A DNA stretch of 64,000 nt from Bryobacterales bacterium (GCA_028819255.1 JAPPMB010000078.1:173586-237585); one strand, 5' to 3'; shown: positions 1 to 10,142, counted from the first letter of the stretch. Notes: generated from the sequence alone by a model not told the origin. A program made the numbers and translations.

Positions 1-2826
1 TGGCACGCCTCTGAGTTGAAGGAGCGTTCGGCGGCGCAGGAGCACTTCATCGACCTGTGCCGGCTGCTCGAGGAGCCGACCCCGGCGGAGGCGGATCCCA
101 AGGGCGACCACTACTGCTTCGAGCGCGGCGCGCTCAAGGACTCCGGCGGCGAAGGCTGGGCGGACGTGTGGAAGCGCCACTGCTTCGCGTGGGAGTACAA
201 GGGGAAGCATGCGAACCTCGACGCCGCGTTCGACCAGTTGCGGCAGTACGCGCTTGCGCTTGAGAACCCGCCCCTGCTGATCGTCTCGGACATGGGCCGG
301 TTCCGCATTCGGACGAACTGGACCAACTCGGTCAGCAAGACGCACGAGTTCGAGCTTGACGATCTCGTGGACGGTGCGGTCCGCGACAGGCTCAAGTGGG
401 CCATGTCCGACCCGGAACGGCTGCGGCCGGGCGAGACACGTCAGACGCTGACGGAACAGGCCGCGAAGCACTTCGCCCGGCTCGCCCAGTCGCTCCGTGA
501 CCAAGGCCACGGCCCCGAGGACGTGGCGCACTTTGTGAACCGCCTCGTGTTCTGCATGTTCGCCGAGGATGTGGGGCTGCTTCCGAACGACATGTTCACC
601 CGCATGCTGGGGCGGGCGCACCGGAAGCCGGAGAAGTTCGCGGACCTGGCCCGGAAGCTGTTCGGCGCGATGGCGACGGGCGGCGAGGTCGGGTTCGAGG
701 AGGTGGACTGGTTCGACGGCGGGCTGTTCGAGTACGATGCCGCCCTTCCCATGGACGAGGGGCAGATCGAGACAACTCTGGAGGCCTCCCGGCTGGACTG
801 GTCGAGCATCGACCCCTCGATCCTTGGAACGCTGTTCGAGCGGGGCCTCGACCCGGACAAGCGCTCGCAGCTCGGAGCGCACTACACGGACCGGGACAAG
901 ATCATGCGGATCATCCATCCGGTGATCGTTCGCCCCCTGCTCGCCGAGTGGAGGACCGCGAAAGCCGGGATTGCCAAGAGCATCGGGCGCGCGAACTCTG
1001 CGAAGTCGAAGGGTGCGGCGACGCGGAACCGCAGGCAGGCGGAGAACGCGCTCGGCGCGTTCCTCGAACGGCTGCGCAACTTCACCGTGCTCGACCCGGC
1101 CTGCGGCTCGGGCAACTTCCTCTACCTCGCGCTCCATGCCCTCCACGATCTGGAGCACCAGGTCCAGTTGGAGGCCGAGGCGCTGGGACTCCAGCGCAGC
1201 TTCCCCTCGGTCGGCCCCGCCAACGTGAAGGGGATCGAGTTGAACGCCTACGCGGCGGAACTGGCGCGGGTGTCGGTATGGATCGGCGAGATCCAGTGGA
1301 TGCGGAGGAACGGGTTTCCGGGCGCGCGGGAGCCCATCCTCGAACCGTTGGAGACGATCGAGTGCCGCGACGCGATACTTACGCACGACGGCGGGGAGCC
1401 GGACTGGCCCGATGCGGACGTGGTCATCGGCAACCCGCCCTTCCTGGGCGGCAAGCTGCTCATCTCGAACCTCGGCGAGGAATACGTATCGGCCATGTTC
1501 CGTGCGTACGAGGGGCGGGTGCCCCGCGAAGCCGATCTCGTCTGCTACTGGTTCGTGAAGGCCGGCGAACGCTTGGGCGATAGGACCTCGAAGCGGATCG
1601 GACTGGTCGCCACCAACTCGATACGGGGAGGAAAGAACCGCCGGGCGCTCGAACGGGCAACGCGCGACGGAGTGATCTTCGACGCGTGGAGCGACGAGCC
1701 GTGGGTGATCGATGGCGCGGCCGTTCGCGTCTCGCTGGTGTGCTTCTTGGAGGCGGGCAGCAAACTCGCGCCGGACTGCCGCCTCGACGGCGAGACCGTG
1801 GACGAGATCCACACGGACCTGACCGCCCGCCGAGGCGAATCCGGTATCGACTTGACGAAGGCAAGGCGGCTCGCCCGGAACGCGGGCGCGGCCTTCATGG
1901 GAGACACCAAGGGCGGGCCGTTCGACGTTCCCGGGGATCTGGCCCGCGAGTGGCTGCGGGAGCCCGCGAACCCCAACGGCCGCCCCAACTCGGACGTGCT
2001 CAAGCCGTGGATGAACGGCATGGCCGTCACCCGGCGGCCCGCCGACAAGTGGATCGTCGATTTCGGGCTGTCCATGGAGGAGGGCGACGCCGCCCTGTAC
2101 GAAGGTCCGTTCCAGCACATCCGCGAACACGTCCACCCGATGCGGCAGAGGAACCGCCGCAAGGCCTACCGCCTGAACTGGTGGCGGCATGTCGAGCCGA
2201 GACAAGGCATGTGGAAGGCTCTCGACGGCCTGTCGCGCTACATCGTAACGCCCACCGTGGCCAAACACCGCCTCTTCGCGTGGCTCGATGCCCATGTCTG
2301 CCCCGACCACCAACTGATCGTCATCGCCCGCGAGGACGACGCCACGTTCGGCATCCTGCACAGCCGGTTCCACCAGATGTGGTCGCTCCGCTTGGGCACC
2401 TGGCTCGGCAAGGGCAACGATCCCCGCTACACGCCGACCACGACCTTCGAGACCTTCCCCTTTCCGGATGGACTCTCACCGGACATCCCCGCTGGCGATC
2501 AAAAGGCCGACCCACGCGCCCAGGCAATCGCTTCGGCGGCCCGGCGGCTCGTCGAACTCCGAGACCGCTGGCTCAACCCTCCCGAGTGGGTGGAGTGGAT
2601 CGAGGAACCCGTCGTCGGCTATCCGGCGCGTCCCGTGCCCCGTGACAAGAAGGCGGCCGCAGCGCTCAGGAAGCGGACCCTGACCAACCTTTACAACGCC
2701 CGGCCCCAGTGGCTCGTGAACGCTCACGCCCAACTCGACGCCGCAGTGGCCGCCGCCTACGGCTGGCCCGGTGACATCGCGGACGACGCGGCGCTGCGGG
2801 AGCTGCTCGATCGGAACCGGCGCTGA
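1..2826 (+). CDS. MmeI-like type IIG/IIL restriction-modification enzyme (class I SAM DNA methyltransferase with N-terminal nuclease), 5'-truncated by the window edge
   Basis: Frame is open to base 1 (WHASELKERSAAQEHFIDLCRLLEEPTP...). Nuclease-like ADVWKRHCFAWEYKGK (D-x9-ExK), SAM motif VLDPACGSGNFLYLAL, motif IV NPPF. The listed TTG at 16 is probably not the true start. Confidence 0.9.
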   Translation, partial: WHASELKERSAAQEHFIDLCRLLEEPTPAEADPKGDHYCFERGALKDSGGEGWADVWKRHCFAWEYKGKHANLDAAFDQLRQYALALENPPLLIVSDMGRFRIRTNWTNSVSKTHEFELDDLVDGAVRDRLKWAMSDPERLRPGETRQTLTEQAAKHFARLAQSLRDQGHGPEDVAHFVNRLVFCMFAEDVGLLPNDMFTRMLGRAHRKPEKFADLARKLFGAMATGGEVGFEEVDWFDGGLFEYDAALPMDEGQIETTLEASRLDWSSIDPSILGTLFERGLDPDKRSQLGAHYTDRDKIMRIIHPVIVRPLLAEWRTAKAGIAKSIGRANSAKSKGAATRNRRQAENALGAFLERLRNFTVLDPACGSGNFLYLALHALHDLEHQVQLEAEALGLQRSFPSVGPANVKGIELNAYAAELARVSVWIGEIQWMRRNGFPGAREPILEPLETIECRDAILTHDGGEPDWPDADVVIGNPPFLGGKLLISNLGEEYVSAMFRAYEGRVPREADLVCYWFVKAGERLGDRTSKRIGLVATNSIRGGKNRRALERATRDGVIFDAWSDEPWVIDGAAVRVSLVCFLEAGSKLAPDCRLDGETVDEIHTDLTARRGESGIDLTKARRLARNAGAAFMGDTKGGPFDVPGDLAREWLREPANPNGRPNSDVLKPWMNGMAVTRRPADKWIVDFGLSMEEGDAALYEGPFQHIREHVHPMRQRNRRKAYRLNWWRHVEPRQGMWKALDGLSRYIVTPTVAKHRLFAWLDAHVCPDHQLIVIAREDDATFGILHSRFHQMWSLRLGTWLGKGNDPRYTPTTTFETFPFPDGLSPDIPAGDQKADPRAQAIASAARRLVELRDRWLNPPEWVEWIEEPVVGYPARPVPRDKKAAAALRKRTLTNLYNARPQWLVNAHAQLDAAVAAAYGWPGDIADDAALRELLDRNRR

Positions 2827-3039
2827 TCTCGCGAACGGGAAGTCAGCCGCCGAAGCTCCCCCCAAGCGCGGCGACGTCCCGACCCAGAGCCTCGGCGGTG
2901 CGCTGGACATGCCTGGCGCCCACGCGCACTCCGGCCGGACCGGGCCGCCTCAACACCATGTCATGCACACAGGAACGCTTGGGAGCTTGCCTGCGGGCAC
3001 GGCCTGTGGCATCATTATATGCGAATAAAAAACGAATAG

Positions 3040-3771
3040 ATGTCCACAGAAACCATAACTGCGAAGAATATTCGCGCCCTTGAGGCCTTGGTTTGCGAGC
3101 GCGGCTTCGGCTGGACCCTGCCTCGGAAGGCGGAATTCCGCCACGACCCCGCACCGATCGGGATCGAATGGCTGGATGCCCGCCTTGGCGGCGGCCTCCC
3201 GCGCGGCGCGATCAGCGAGGTTACCGGGCTCTGCTCGTCGGGACGCACAGGCGTGGTGCTGTCCGCGCTCGCCAGGCTGACCCAGGCCGGAGGGATTGCC
3301 GCCTACGTTGATGCGACCGACTGCCTGGATCCGCGCTCGGCGGAGCAGGCCGGAGTGCTTCTGGACCGGCTGCTGTGGGTCCGCTGCGGCGCGGAAGGGA
3401 ACTCTCGCCGCGACGGCGGCAGGCCGCGGCTTTCGCCGACGGACGAAGCATGGCAGACGGCGAACCTGGTCGTCTCCGCCGGCGGCTTCGGCATGGTCGC
3501 AGTCGACCTCGGCGGGTTCTCCCGGCGCCAGCTGGCTGACCTGCAGGGGCGGACATGGGCGCGCCTCCGACACGCCGTGGAAGACACGCCCGCGGTGCTG
3601 GTCGTTCTCGCGGAGAGGCGCCTGACCGGCAGCGCCGCGGATGTCGTGTTGGAACTGCATCGCGAGCGAACCGAATGGAACGGCCTGCTGGGAGGCATCG
3701 GGATGCGTGCGGAGATTTTCAGGCGCAGGATGCGCGGGGCGCACCGCGCGGACACGGAGCGGGCGGCATGA
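3040..3771 (+). CDS. imuA: ImuA, RecA-like translesion synthesis accessory protein
   Basis: IGIEWLDARLGGGLPRGAISEVTG RecA/ImuA-like N-terminus; overlaps imuB by ATGA and sits upstream of imuB and dnaE2. Confidence 0.85.
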   Translation: MSTETITAKNIRALEALVCERGFGWTLPRKAEFRHDPAPIGIEWLDARLGGGLPRGAISEVTGLCSSGRTGVVLSALARLTQAGGIAAYVDATDCLDPRSAEQAGVLLDRLLWVRCGAEGNSRRDGGRPRLSPTDEAWQTANLVVSAGGFGMVAVDLGGFSRRQLADLQGRTWARLRHAVEDTPAVLVVLAERRLTGSAADVVLELHRERTEWNGLLGGIGMRAEIFRRRMRGAHRADTERAA

Positions 3772-5330
3772 CGGCCCGGTCATCCGACAGCGGATCCCGC
3801 CGTGCCGCGCTCTACGCGTCCCTGCACGTTCCCGACTTTCCTGTCGCCGTGCTGCGGAGGGGAGGGAGGCGTTCGCAGCCGGTGGCGGTCGCTTGCGGTG
3901 AGCCGCCCAAGCAGTTTGTCCACGCCGCCGACGCGCTCGCCCGGAAGCACGGCGTGCGCCAGGGAATGGCGCTGGCCGCGGCGCAGGCGCGCTGCAGTGC
4001 GCGGGCGGGACGGCCGCTGCAGGTCTTCCGCCGCGACGCGAAGGCAGAGCGGAGGGTGCAGGCGCGGCTGCTGAAACTGGCGGAGGGCACGACCCCCGTG
4101 TTCGAGGATGTCGCTCCGGGGCTCCTTTCGCTCGATTTCGCGGGCTTGCGCAACCCGTACGCCTCGGCGGCGGAGCTGGCGGGCGGAGCGGCCCGCTTCG
4201 GGTTGAGGGCCAATGTCGGCGTCGCTCGCAACCGTCTCGTCGCCCTGTGCGCGGCGCGCACGCAGCCGGGTGTGACCCACGTGTACCCGGGGCAGGAGGC
4301 CGGCTTCCTCCACGGGCTGCCGCTCGACACCCTGCCGCTGGACGGCGAGGAACTGCGAACTCTCGAGCGCTGGGGCGTGCGCAAGGTGGGGGAGCTGGCA
4401 CTTCTGCCGCCGGAGAGAATGGCCGAGCGGTTCGGGGAGCGCGGGGCCCGCATGGTGCGGCTTGCCCGCGGCGAGGAGGACTCGATGCTGCGGGCCTGCC
4501 GGCCGGAGGCCCCGCTGGAGCTGAGCCGGGATTTCGACTGGGAGGTCGGGGAGATCGAATCGCTTGCGTTCGTGATGTCGGGCATGCTCGAACGGCTCTG
4601 CCTGCGCTTGCAGGGCCTGAACAAGGCGGCGGCGAGTCTGACCACGCGCCTGCGGCTGGCTGGCGGCGGGGTGTTCGAGCGGACCATCAGCCTGCCCTAT
4701 CCGCTGAGCGACTCGCGCGCCTTGCTGATGCTGGTGCGCATCGACCTGGCGGCGCATCCCCCGGGGGCCGCGGTGGACGGCGTGCGGGTGTCGGCCGAGC
4801 CTGCCGAGCGCCGACACGTGCAGTCGTCCCTGTTTGTGCCGGACCTGCCTGATGCCGAGAGCCTGGCAGTGACCCTGGCACGGCTGTCCTGCCTGGTGGG
4901 GGAAGAGCGGGTCGGCGCCCCGGCGGTTCCCGACACACACCGGCCCGGGGCGGCGGCCCTGGAGGCGTTCCGGCCGTCGGACGGAAGAAGCGCGGCCGCG
5001 AACGGTGCGGCGCCGCCTCTGCGCAAGCGCCGCCGACCGCGCTTTGCCGAAGCATCCACTCCTCCCAGAAGCACACTGGTCTTCCGCTGTTTCCGGCCAT
5101 CCCGTCCGGCGGATGTGGTCCTGCGCGGGGAGCGTCCCGTCCGCGTCAGGGCGGGGGAGGCCCGGGGACGCGTGACGGCGTGTGCCGGGCCCTGGCGGGT
5201 GTCCGGGGAGTGGTGGACGCCGGACGGCTGGCAGTACCAGGAGTGGGACGTGGAGGTTGGCGGCCGCCTGTACCGGGCCTGCTGTGAGAGGACGACGGGG
5301 CAGTGGTTCCTTGCGGGGGAGTACGACTAG
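3768..5330 (+). CDS. imuB: ImuB, Y-family polymerase homologue
   Basis: ATG at 3768 overlaps the imuA stop. ALYASLHVPDFPVAVLRR N-terminus and little-finger-like region; context imuA-imuB-dnaE2. Confidence 0.87.
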   Translation: MTARSSDSGSRRAALYASLHVPDFPVAVLRRGGRRSQPVAVACGEPPKQFVHAADALARKHGVRQGMALAAAQARCSARAGRPLQVFRRDAKAERRVQARLLKLAEGTTPVFEDVAPGLLSLDFAGLRNPYASAAELAGGAARFGLRANVGVARNRLVALCAARTQPGVTHVYPGQEAGFLHGLPLDTLPLDGEELRTLERWGVRKVGELALLPPERMAERFGERGARMVRLARGEEDSMLRACRPEAPLELSRDFDWEVGEIESLAFVMSGMLERLCLRLQGLNKAAASLTTRLRLAGGGVFERTISLPYPLSDSRALLMLVRIDLAAHPPGAAVDGVRVSAEPAERRHVQSSLFVPDLPDAESLAVTLARLSCLVGEERVGAPAVPDTHRPGAAALEAFRPSDGRSAAANGAAPPLRKRRRPRFAEASTPPRSTLVFRCFRPSRPADVVLRGERPVRVRAGEARGRVTACAGPWRVSGEWWTPDGWQYQEWDVEVGGRLYRACCERTTGQWFLAGEYD

Positions 5331-5353
5331 CCGTCCGCGGCGGAGGCAAGCGC

Positions 5354-8300
5354 ATGTACGTCGAACTCCACAGCGCCTCGGGTTTCAGCTTCCTAGAAGG
5401 GGCCTCGGACCCGGAGGACCTTCTTGGCGAGGCCGCGAGCCTCGGCTACGAGGCGCTGGCCCTGTGTGACCGCAACTCGGTTTCCGGGGCGCCGCGCTTC
5501 TTCCAGGCGTCGCGCCAGGCCGGAGTGCGGCCGCTGGTCGGTTGCGAGATCTCGCTTGACCAGCCAGGCATCAGGAAGGGGACTCCCAGCGCGGTGCTGG
5601 ACCGGAGGCTGACCGTGCTGGTCGAGAACCGTGCGGGCTACCGCAACCTCTGCCGCCTGCTCACCCGCATGAACCTGCGCGCGCCCAAGGGCGAGGGCCG
5701 TGCCCGTTGGAAGGACATCGAGGAGTATTCCCAGGGGCTTGTGGCACTGCTCGGCGACCTCCGCGACGAGGATCCGGTCCGTGGCATTTTCGGTCCCCGG
5801 AACGTCTATGTGGAACTGCAGCGCCATCTGCTCCGCGAGCAGGAACACGCCAATCGCGACCGCATCGAATTCGCCCGCGCGCACCGTTTGCCGCTGGTCG
5901 CCACGAACGGCGTCCGCTACGACACGGAGCGTCGCAAGCCCTTGCACGACGCTCTGACCTGCCTGCGGTTCAAGCGTCGGCTCGATGACGCCGGTCGGCT
6001 GCTGGATGCCAACGCCGAGCGGCACCTCAAGCCGCCACGGGAGATGGAGCGGCTCTTCTCCGACCTGCCCGAGGCGGTTGCGAACGCGGCCGAACTGGGC
6101 CGGCGCCTCCGCTTCACGCTGCAGGATCTGGGCTACGAGTTCCCGAGCTACCCCTTGCCGCCCGGAGAGAGCGCCAGCTCCCATCTGCGGCGGGAGACCC
6201 TGCGCGGCGCTGCCGAACGCTATCGGGGGCGGTCGCACCGCGACAAGGCGTTCCGGCAGATCGACCGGGAGCTTGCCATGATCGCCAACCTCAAGCTCGA
6301 GGGCTACTTCCTGGTCGTGTGGGACATGGTCCGGTTCGCCCGCCGCAACGGCATTCTCTGCCAAGGGCGCGGCTCGGCGGCCAACTCGGCGGTCTGCTAC
6401 TCGCTCGGCATCACTGCGGTCGATCCGGTCGGGATGGACCTGCTCTTCGAGAGATTCCTGTCGGAAGAGCGCGGGGAGTGGCCCGACATCGATATCGACC
6501 TCCCTTCGGGGGACCAGCGCGAGCGCGTGATCCAGCACGTCTACGAGCGCTACGGGGAGCGCGGGGCGGGCATGACGGCCAACGTCATCACCTATCGCGG
6601 CAGGAGTGCCGTGCGCGAGATGGGCAAGGTGCTCGGCTTTCCGGAGGAGATGATCGGGCGGCTCGCCAAGGGCATCCACGGGTTTGAGTACGTCGACAGC
6701 CATGACGACCTGCTCTCCCAGGCGGGAGAGGCCGGCTTGGACCGCCACGACCCCCAGGTCGCCCGCTGGCTGCGCCTCTGCCTTGACGTCCAGTCGCTCC
6801 CGCGCCACCTCGGCCAGCATTCCGGCGGCATGGTCATCTGCCAGGGGAATCTCGACGCAGTCGTGCCGCTGGAGAACGCACGCATGCCGGGGCGCGTCGT
6901 CGTGCAGTGGGACAAGGAGGACTGCGCCGATCTGGGCATCATCAAGGTTGACCTGCTGGGTCTGGGCATGATGGCCGTGCTGGAGGAGTCCACGGCCATC
7001 ATCCGCTCGCGTGGCGGCTCGTTCGACCTTGCCAGGATCCCTCCTGACGACCCGAAGACGTACCGGATGATCCAGCGGGCCGACACGGTCGGTGTCTTCC
7101 AGATCGAAAGCCGCGCCCAGATGGCGACCTTGCCGCGGATCAGGCCGGCCCGCTTCTACGATCTGGTTGTCGAGGTGGCGATCATCCGCCCCGGCCCGAT
7201 CACGGGCAACATGGTGCATCCCTACATCAACCGCCGTCTCGGCCGCGAGCCTGTCCGCTACGCACACCCGTCGCTTGAGCCGATTCTCGCGCGCACGCTG
7301 GGCGTGCCCCTGTTTCAGGAGCAGCTCCTGCGAATGGCCATGACGGCGGCGGGTTTCACGGGCGGCCAGGCCGAGCAGCTTCGGCGTGCCATGGGATTCA
7401 AGCGCTCGACCGAGCGCATGAGTGAGATCGAGGGGCGGCTGCGTCAGGGGCTTGCGCGAAACGGCATTGAGGGCGACGCGGCGGAGGAGATCGTCCGCTC
7501 CATCAAGTCGTTCGCGCTGTACGGCTTTCCCGAGTCGCATTCGGCGAGCTTCGCCCTGCTGGCCTACGCCAGTTCGTACCTGAAGGCGCACTATCCGGCC
7601 GAGTTCCTGACAGCCCTGCTGAACTGTCAGCCGATGGGGTTCTACTCACCGGCCGTGCTGGTCAAGGACGCGCAGCGCCACCGTGTGCGCGTGCTGCCGG
7701 TCGACGTGAACGAGTCGGGCCGGCGCTGCGCGGCCGTCGACAGGCCCGGACGCCCGGCAGGAGCTGTGCCTCGTTCCACCCCGTGTGTCCGCCTGGGCCT
7801 GAACTATGTCGGTGAGCTGCGGGCCGAGGCGGCGAGGCGGATTGCCGAGGACCGTGCCAGGGGAGGGGAATTCCGCTCGATCGGCGAGTTTGCCCGGCGC
7901 GTCCGGCTGAAGAAGAACGAGCTCGACGCGCTGGCGGAGATCGGGGCGCTGAACTCCCTGGGCGAAGGGATCCATCGTCGCGAGGCCCTGTGGCAGGTGG
8001 AGAGCGTCTGGCGTCCGAAGGGGCCGCTCTTCGACCGGCAGGACGATGTGCTGCCCACACCCGGCCCTCTGGCGCCGATGCAGCCGCTCGAGCGCCTCGA
8101 GGCCGACTACCGGGGAACGGGCCTGACGGTCGGCAAGCATCCGATGCACTATCTGCGCGGGCGGGTGCAGGGCATGGATGTCCTGTCCTCCCGCGAGATC
8201 GAGGCCGCTGCCGACGGCCAGCGCGTGCGGGTTGCCGGCGCGGTGATCACGCGCCAGCGACCCGGTACGGCCAAGGGTTTCTGCTTCATCACTCTCGAGG

Positions 8301-8494
8301 ACGAGACGGGAGTGTCGAACCTGATCCTGACGCCGCAGGTGTTCCAGGCATATCGGCCCGTCGTGATGCACGAGACATTCCTGCTGGCCGAGGGGGTGTT
8401 GCAGAACACCGAAGGCACGGCTGCCGTGAAGGCCGAGAAGCTGCAGGCGCTCGGCTCGCCCGAACTCGGGATGCAGTCGCATGACTTCCATTGA
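5354..8494 (+). CDS. dnaE2: Error-prone DNA polymerase DnaE2 (alpha-subunit type, PHP domain)
   Basis: MYVELHSASGFSFLEGASDPEDLLGEAASLGYEALALCDRN PHP start; PDIDIDLPSGDQRERVIQHVYERYG polymerase core; C-terminal OB fold. Confidence 0.93.
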   Translation: MYVELHSASGFSFLEGASDPEDLLGEAASLGYEALALCDRNSVSGAPRFFQASRQAGVRPLVGCEISLDQPGIRKGTPSAVLDRRLTVLVENRAGYRNLCRLLTRMNLRAPKGEGRARWKDIEEYSQGLVALLGDLRDEDPVRGIFGPRNVYVELQRHLLREQEHANRDRIEFARAHRLPLVATNGVRYDTERRKPLHDALTCLRFKRRLDDAGRLLDANAERHLKPPREMERLFSDLPEAVANAAELGRRLRFTLQDLGYEFPSYPLPPGESASSHLRRETLRGAAERYRGRSHRDKAFRQIDRELAMIANLKLEGYFLVVWDMVRFARRNGILCQGRGSAANSAVCYSLGITAVDPVGMDLLFERFLSEERGEWPDIDIDLPSGDQRERVIQHVYERYGERGAGMTANVITYRGRSAVREMGKVLGFPEEMIGRLAKGIHGFEYVDSHDDLLSQAGEAGLDRHDPQVARWLRLCLDVQSLPRHLGQHSGGMVICQGNLDAVVPLENARMPGRVVVQWDKEDCADLGIIKVDLLGLGMMAVLEESTAIIRSRGGSFDLARIPPDDPKTYRMIQRADTVGVFQIESRAQMATLPRIRPARFYDLVVEVAIIRPGPITGNMVHPYINRRLGREPVRYAHPSLEPILARTLGVPLFQEQLLRMAMTAAGFTGGQAEQLRRAMGFKRSTERMSEIEGRLRQGLARNGIEGDAAEEIVRSIKSFALYGFPESHSASFALLAYASSYLKAHYPAEFLTALLNCQPMGFYSPAVLVKDAQRHRVRVLPVDVNESGRRCAAVDRPGRPAGAVPRSTPCVRLGLNYVGELRAEAARRIAEDRARGGEFRSIGEFARRVRLKKNELDALAEIGALNSLGEGIHRREALWQVESVWRPKGPLFDRQDDVLPTPGPLAPMQPLERLEADYRGTGLTVGKHPMHYLRGRVQGMDVLSSREIEAAADGQRVRVAGAVITRQRPGTAKGFCFITLEDETGVSNLILTPQVFQAYRPVVMHETFLLAEGVLQNTEGTAAVKAEKLQALGSPELGMQSHDFH

Positions 8495-8735
8495 CGGAGT
8501 GTCGGCCCACCCGCGCGGCGAGCAGTGGGCGGAGCGTGGCTGCCCCGGTCTTCGAATGTTGGATCCAACCTTGGGAAACAGGCCGTTCGCCTTGGCGGGC
8601 ACCGCCCGCCTGCAGCCTTTGCAGCGGCCTGTCACAGAGAATCGTGCAGGCGCCGGGCCGCTCGATCGAGGATTCTCCGGACAGACGCCCCGTGCGCCGA
8701 GTGCGCTGCAGCTTCATGCTAGCGTGGCAGGGACG

Positions 8736-9182
8736 ATGCCCGAATCGCTGACGCTCCGATATGTGAGCATGCTCGAAGGGGCGCGAGCTCCGCAGTATGC
8801 GCACGGACCGGCCGAGGATGCGGGGATGGACCTCTTCGCAGCCCAGGACGTCGTACTGGAGCCGGGGTCTTGGAAGAGTGTGCGCACCGGGATCGGAATC
8901 GAGATCCCGGAGGGCTATGAGGGCCAGGTCCGGCCACGCAGCGGGCTCGCGCGGCGACACGGCCTGACCCTGCTCAACAGTCCCGGAACCATCGATCCCG
9001 GCTACCGGGGCGAGGTGCGCGTGACCCTGATCAACTTCGGCCCGAACGCGTACCGGATCCGCCCGGGCGACCGCATCGCCCAACTGGTCGTCGCCTCCTA
9101 CGCGGCTGTGCGATGGGAGCTGGCGAAGTCCCTCGGCGAGAGCAGCAGGGGCACGTGCGGCTTCGGGTCTACGGGTCGCTGA
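8736..9182 (+). CDS. dut: dUTP diphosphatase
   Basis: Trimeric dUTPase motifs: DAGMDLFA, RPRSGLARRHGL, GTIDPGYRGEV, RIRPGDRIAQLVV, RGTCGFGSTG. Confidence 0.93.
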   Translation: MPESLTLRYVSMLEGARAPQYAHGPAEDAGMDLFAAQDVVLEPGSWKSVRTGIGIEIPEGYEGQVRPRSGLARRHGLTLLNSPGTIDPGYRGEVRVTLINFGPNAYRIRPGDRIAQLVVASYAAVRWELAKSLGESSRGTCGFGSTGR

Positions 9183-9239
9183 TCCCGCCGCGCCGGAAGA
9201 TCCCGGAGTCCCGCGTCAGGATTCGAGCCGAAGCCGGAG

Positions 9240-10142
9240 TCACTCGCCGAGAGCGTTCGCAAAAAACGCTCTCATCGCCGGGTAGGTCAGCAATCGCTGT
9301 CTGCCGAACACTCCGTGGCCTTCGTTGTCGAAGATCATGTAGCGCACTTCTCCGGCCCCGGCCTCGCGGAGGGCGGCTGCGAACCGGTCGGACTGCTGGA
9401 TCGGCACGGTGCGGTCGGCGGTCCCGTGAACGAGCAGGAACGGCGGAGCGCCACTATTGGCATAGGTGATTGGCGACGCCTGCCGCGCGCGGGCTTCCAG
9501 TCCGCCCTCCGGGCCCGCAAGCAAGGTGTTGCCGAGGCGCCGCGGCAGCACCCCCGGCGACCCCCAGTTGAGAAAGTCGGTCGGCGCAGCCGATGCGCAG
9601 ACCGCCTGGACCAGGCTCGACTGCTCCAGATGGGGGCTGCTTCCCTCCAGGCCCGCGGCCTTGTCGACCAGTCCGAGCAGCGAGACAAGATGGGCGCCTG
9701 CGGAGTTGCCGTAGGCGCCGATTCGGCCGGGGTCGATCCGGTACTCCTCCGCATGGGCCCGCAACCATCGGACAGCCGCCTTCACGTCCTCGATCTGGGC
9801 CGGCCAGGGGGCCTCGCCCGTGAGGCGGTAGTTGACGGAAATCGCCACGTAGCCGTAGCTTGCGTACTCGGCCGGAATGCGGGACCACTGGCCCCGCTGC
9901 TTGTCACCGCCCCTCCAGCCTCCTCCGTGGACAGCCACCAGCACCGGCCGCAGGGCCGCTCCGTCCTCCGGCGGCAGATAGAGATCGAGTTTCTGCGCGG
10001 GGCTGGCGTCGTCGTATGCGATGTCGAGCTGTGCGCGGACACCTTCGGGCAGCGGGGGGCTTTCGCCGCCTCTGTCGGCATCGCGAGGCTGGGCGCCGAT
10101 CGGAAGCGCCCAGAGAAGGACGGCAAGCAACAGTCTCTGCAT
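9240..10142 (-). CDS. Alpha/beta hydrolase (BD-FAE-like esterase/lipase), secreted
   Basis: Signal peptide; VAVHGGGWRGGDK oxyanion motif; GAYGNSAGAHL nucleophile elbow; NEGHGVF histidine. Confidence 0.85.
   Translation of the reverse strand: MQRLLLAVLLWALPIGAQPRDADRGGESPPLPEGVRAQLDIAYDDASPAQKLDLYLPPEDGAALRPVLVAVHGGGWRGGDKQRGQWSRIPAEYASYGYVAISVNYRLTGEAPWPAQIEDVKAAVRWLRAHAEEYRIDPGRIGAYGNSAGAHLVSLLGLVDKAAGLEGSSPHLEQSSLVQAVCASAAPTDFLNWGSPGVLPRRLGNTLLAGPEGGLEARARQASPITYANSGAPPFLLVHGTADRTVPIQQSDRFAAALREAGAGEVRYMIFDNEGHGVFGRQRLLTYPAMRAFFANALGE

Noticed and set aside
2950-4401. 483-aa minus-strand ORF
   Set aside because: Antisense to imuA/imuB; Arg/Pro/Ala-rich shadow translation.
5393-7591. 732-aa minus-strand ORF
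   Set aside because: Antisense shadow of dnaE2; typical high-GC spurious ORF with no recognisable motif.
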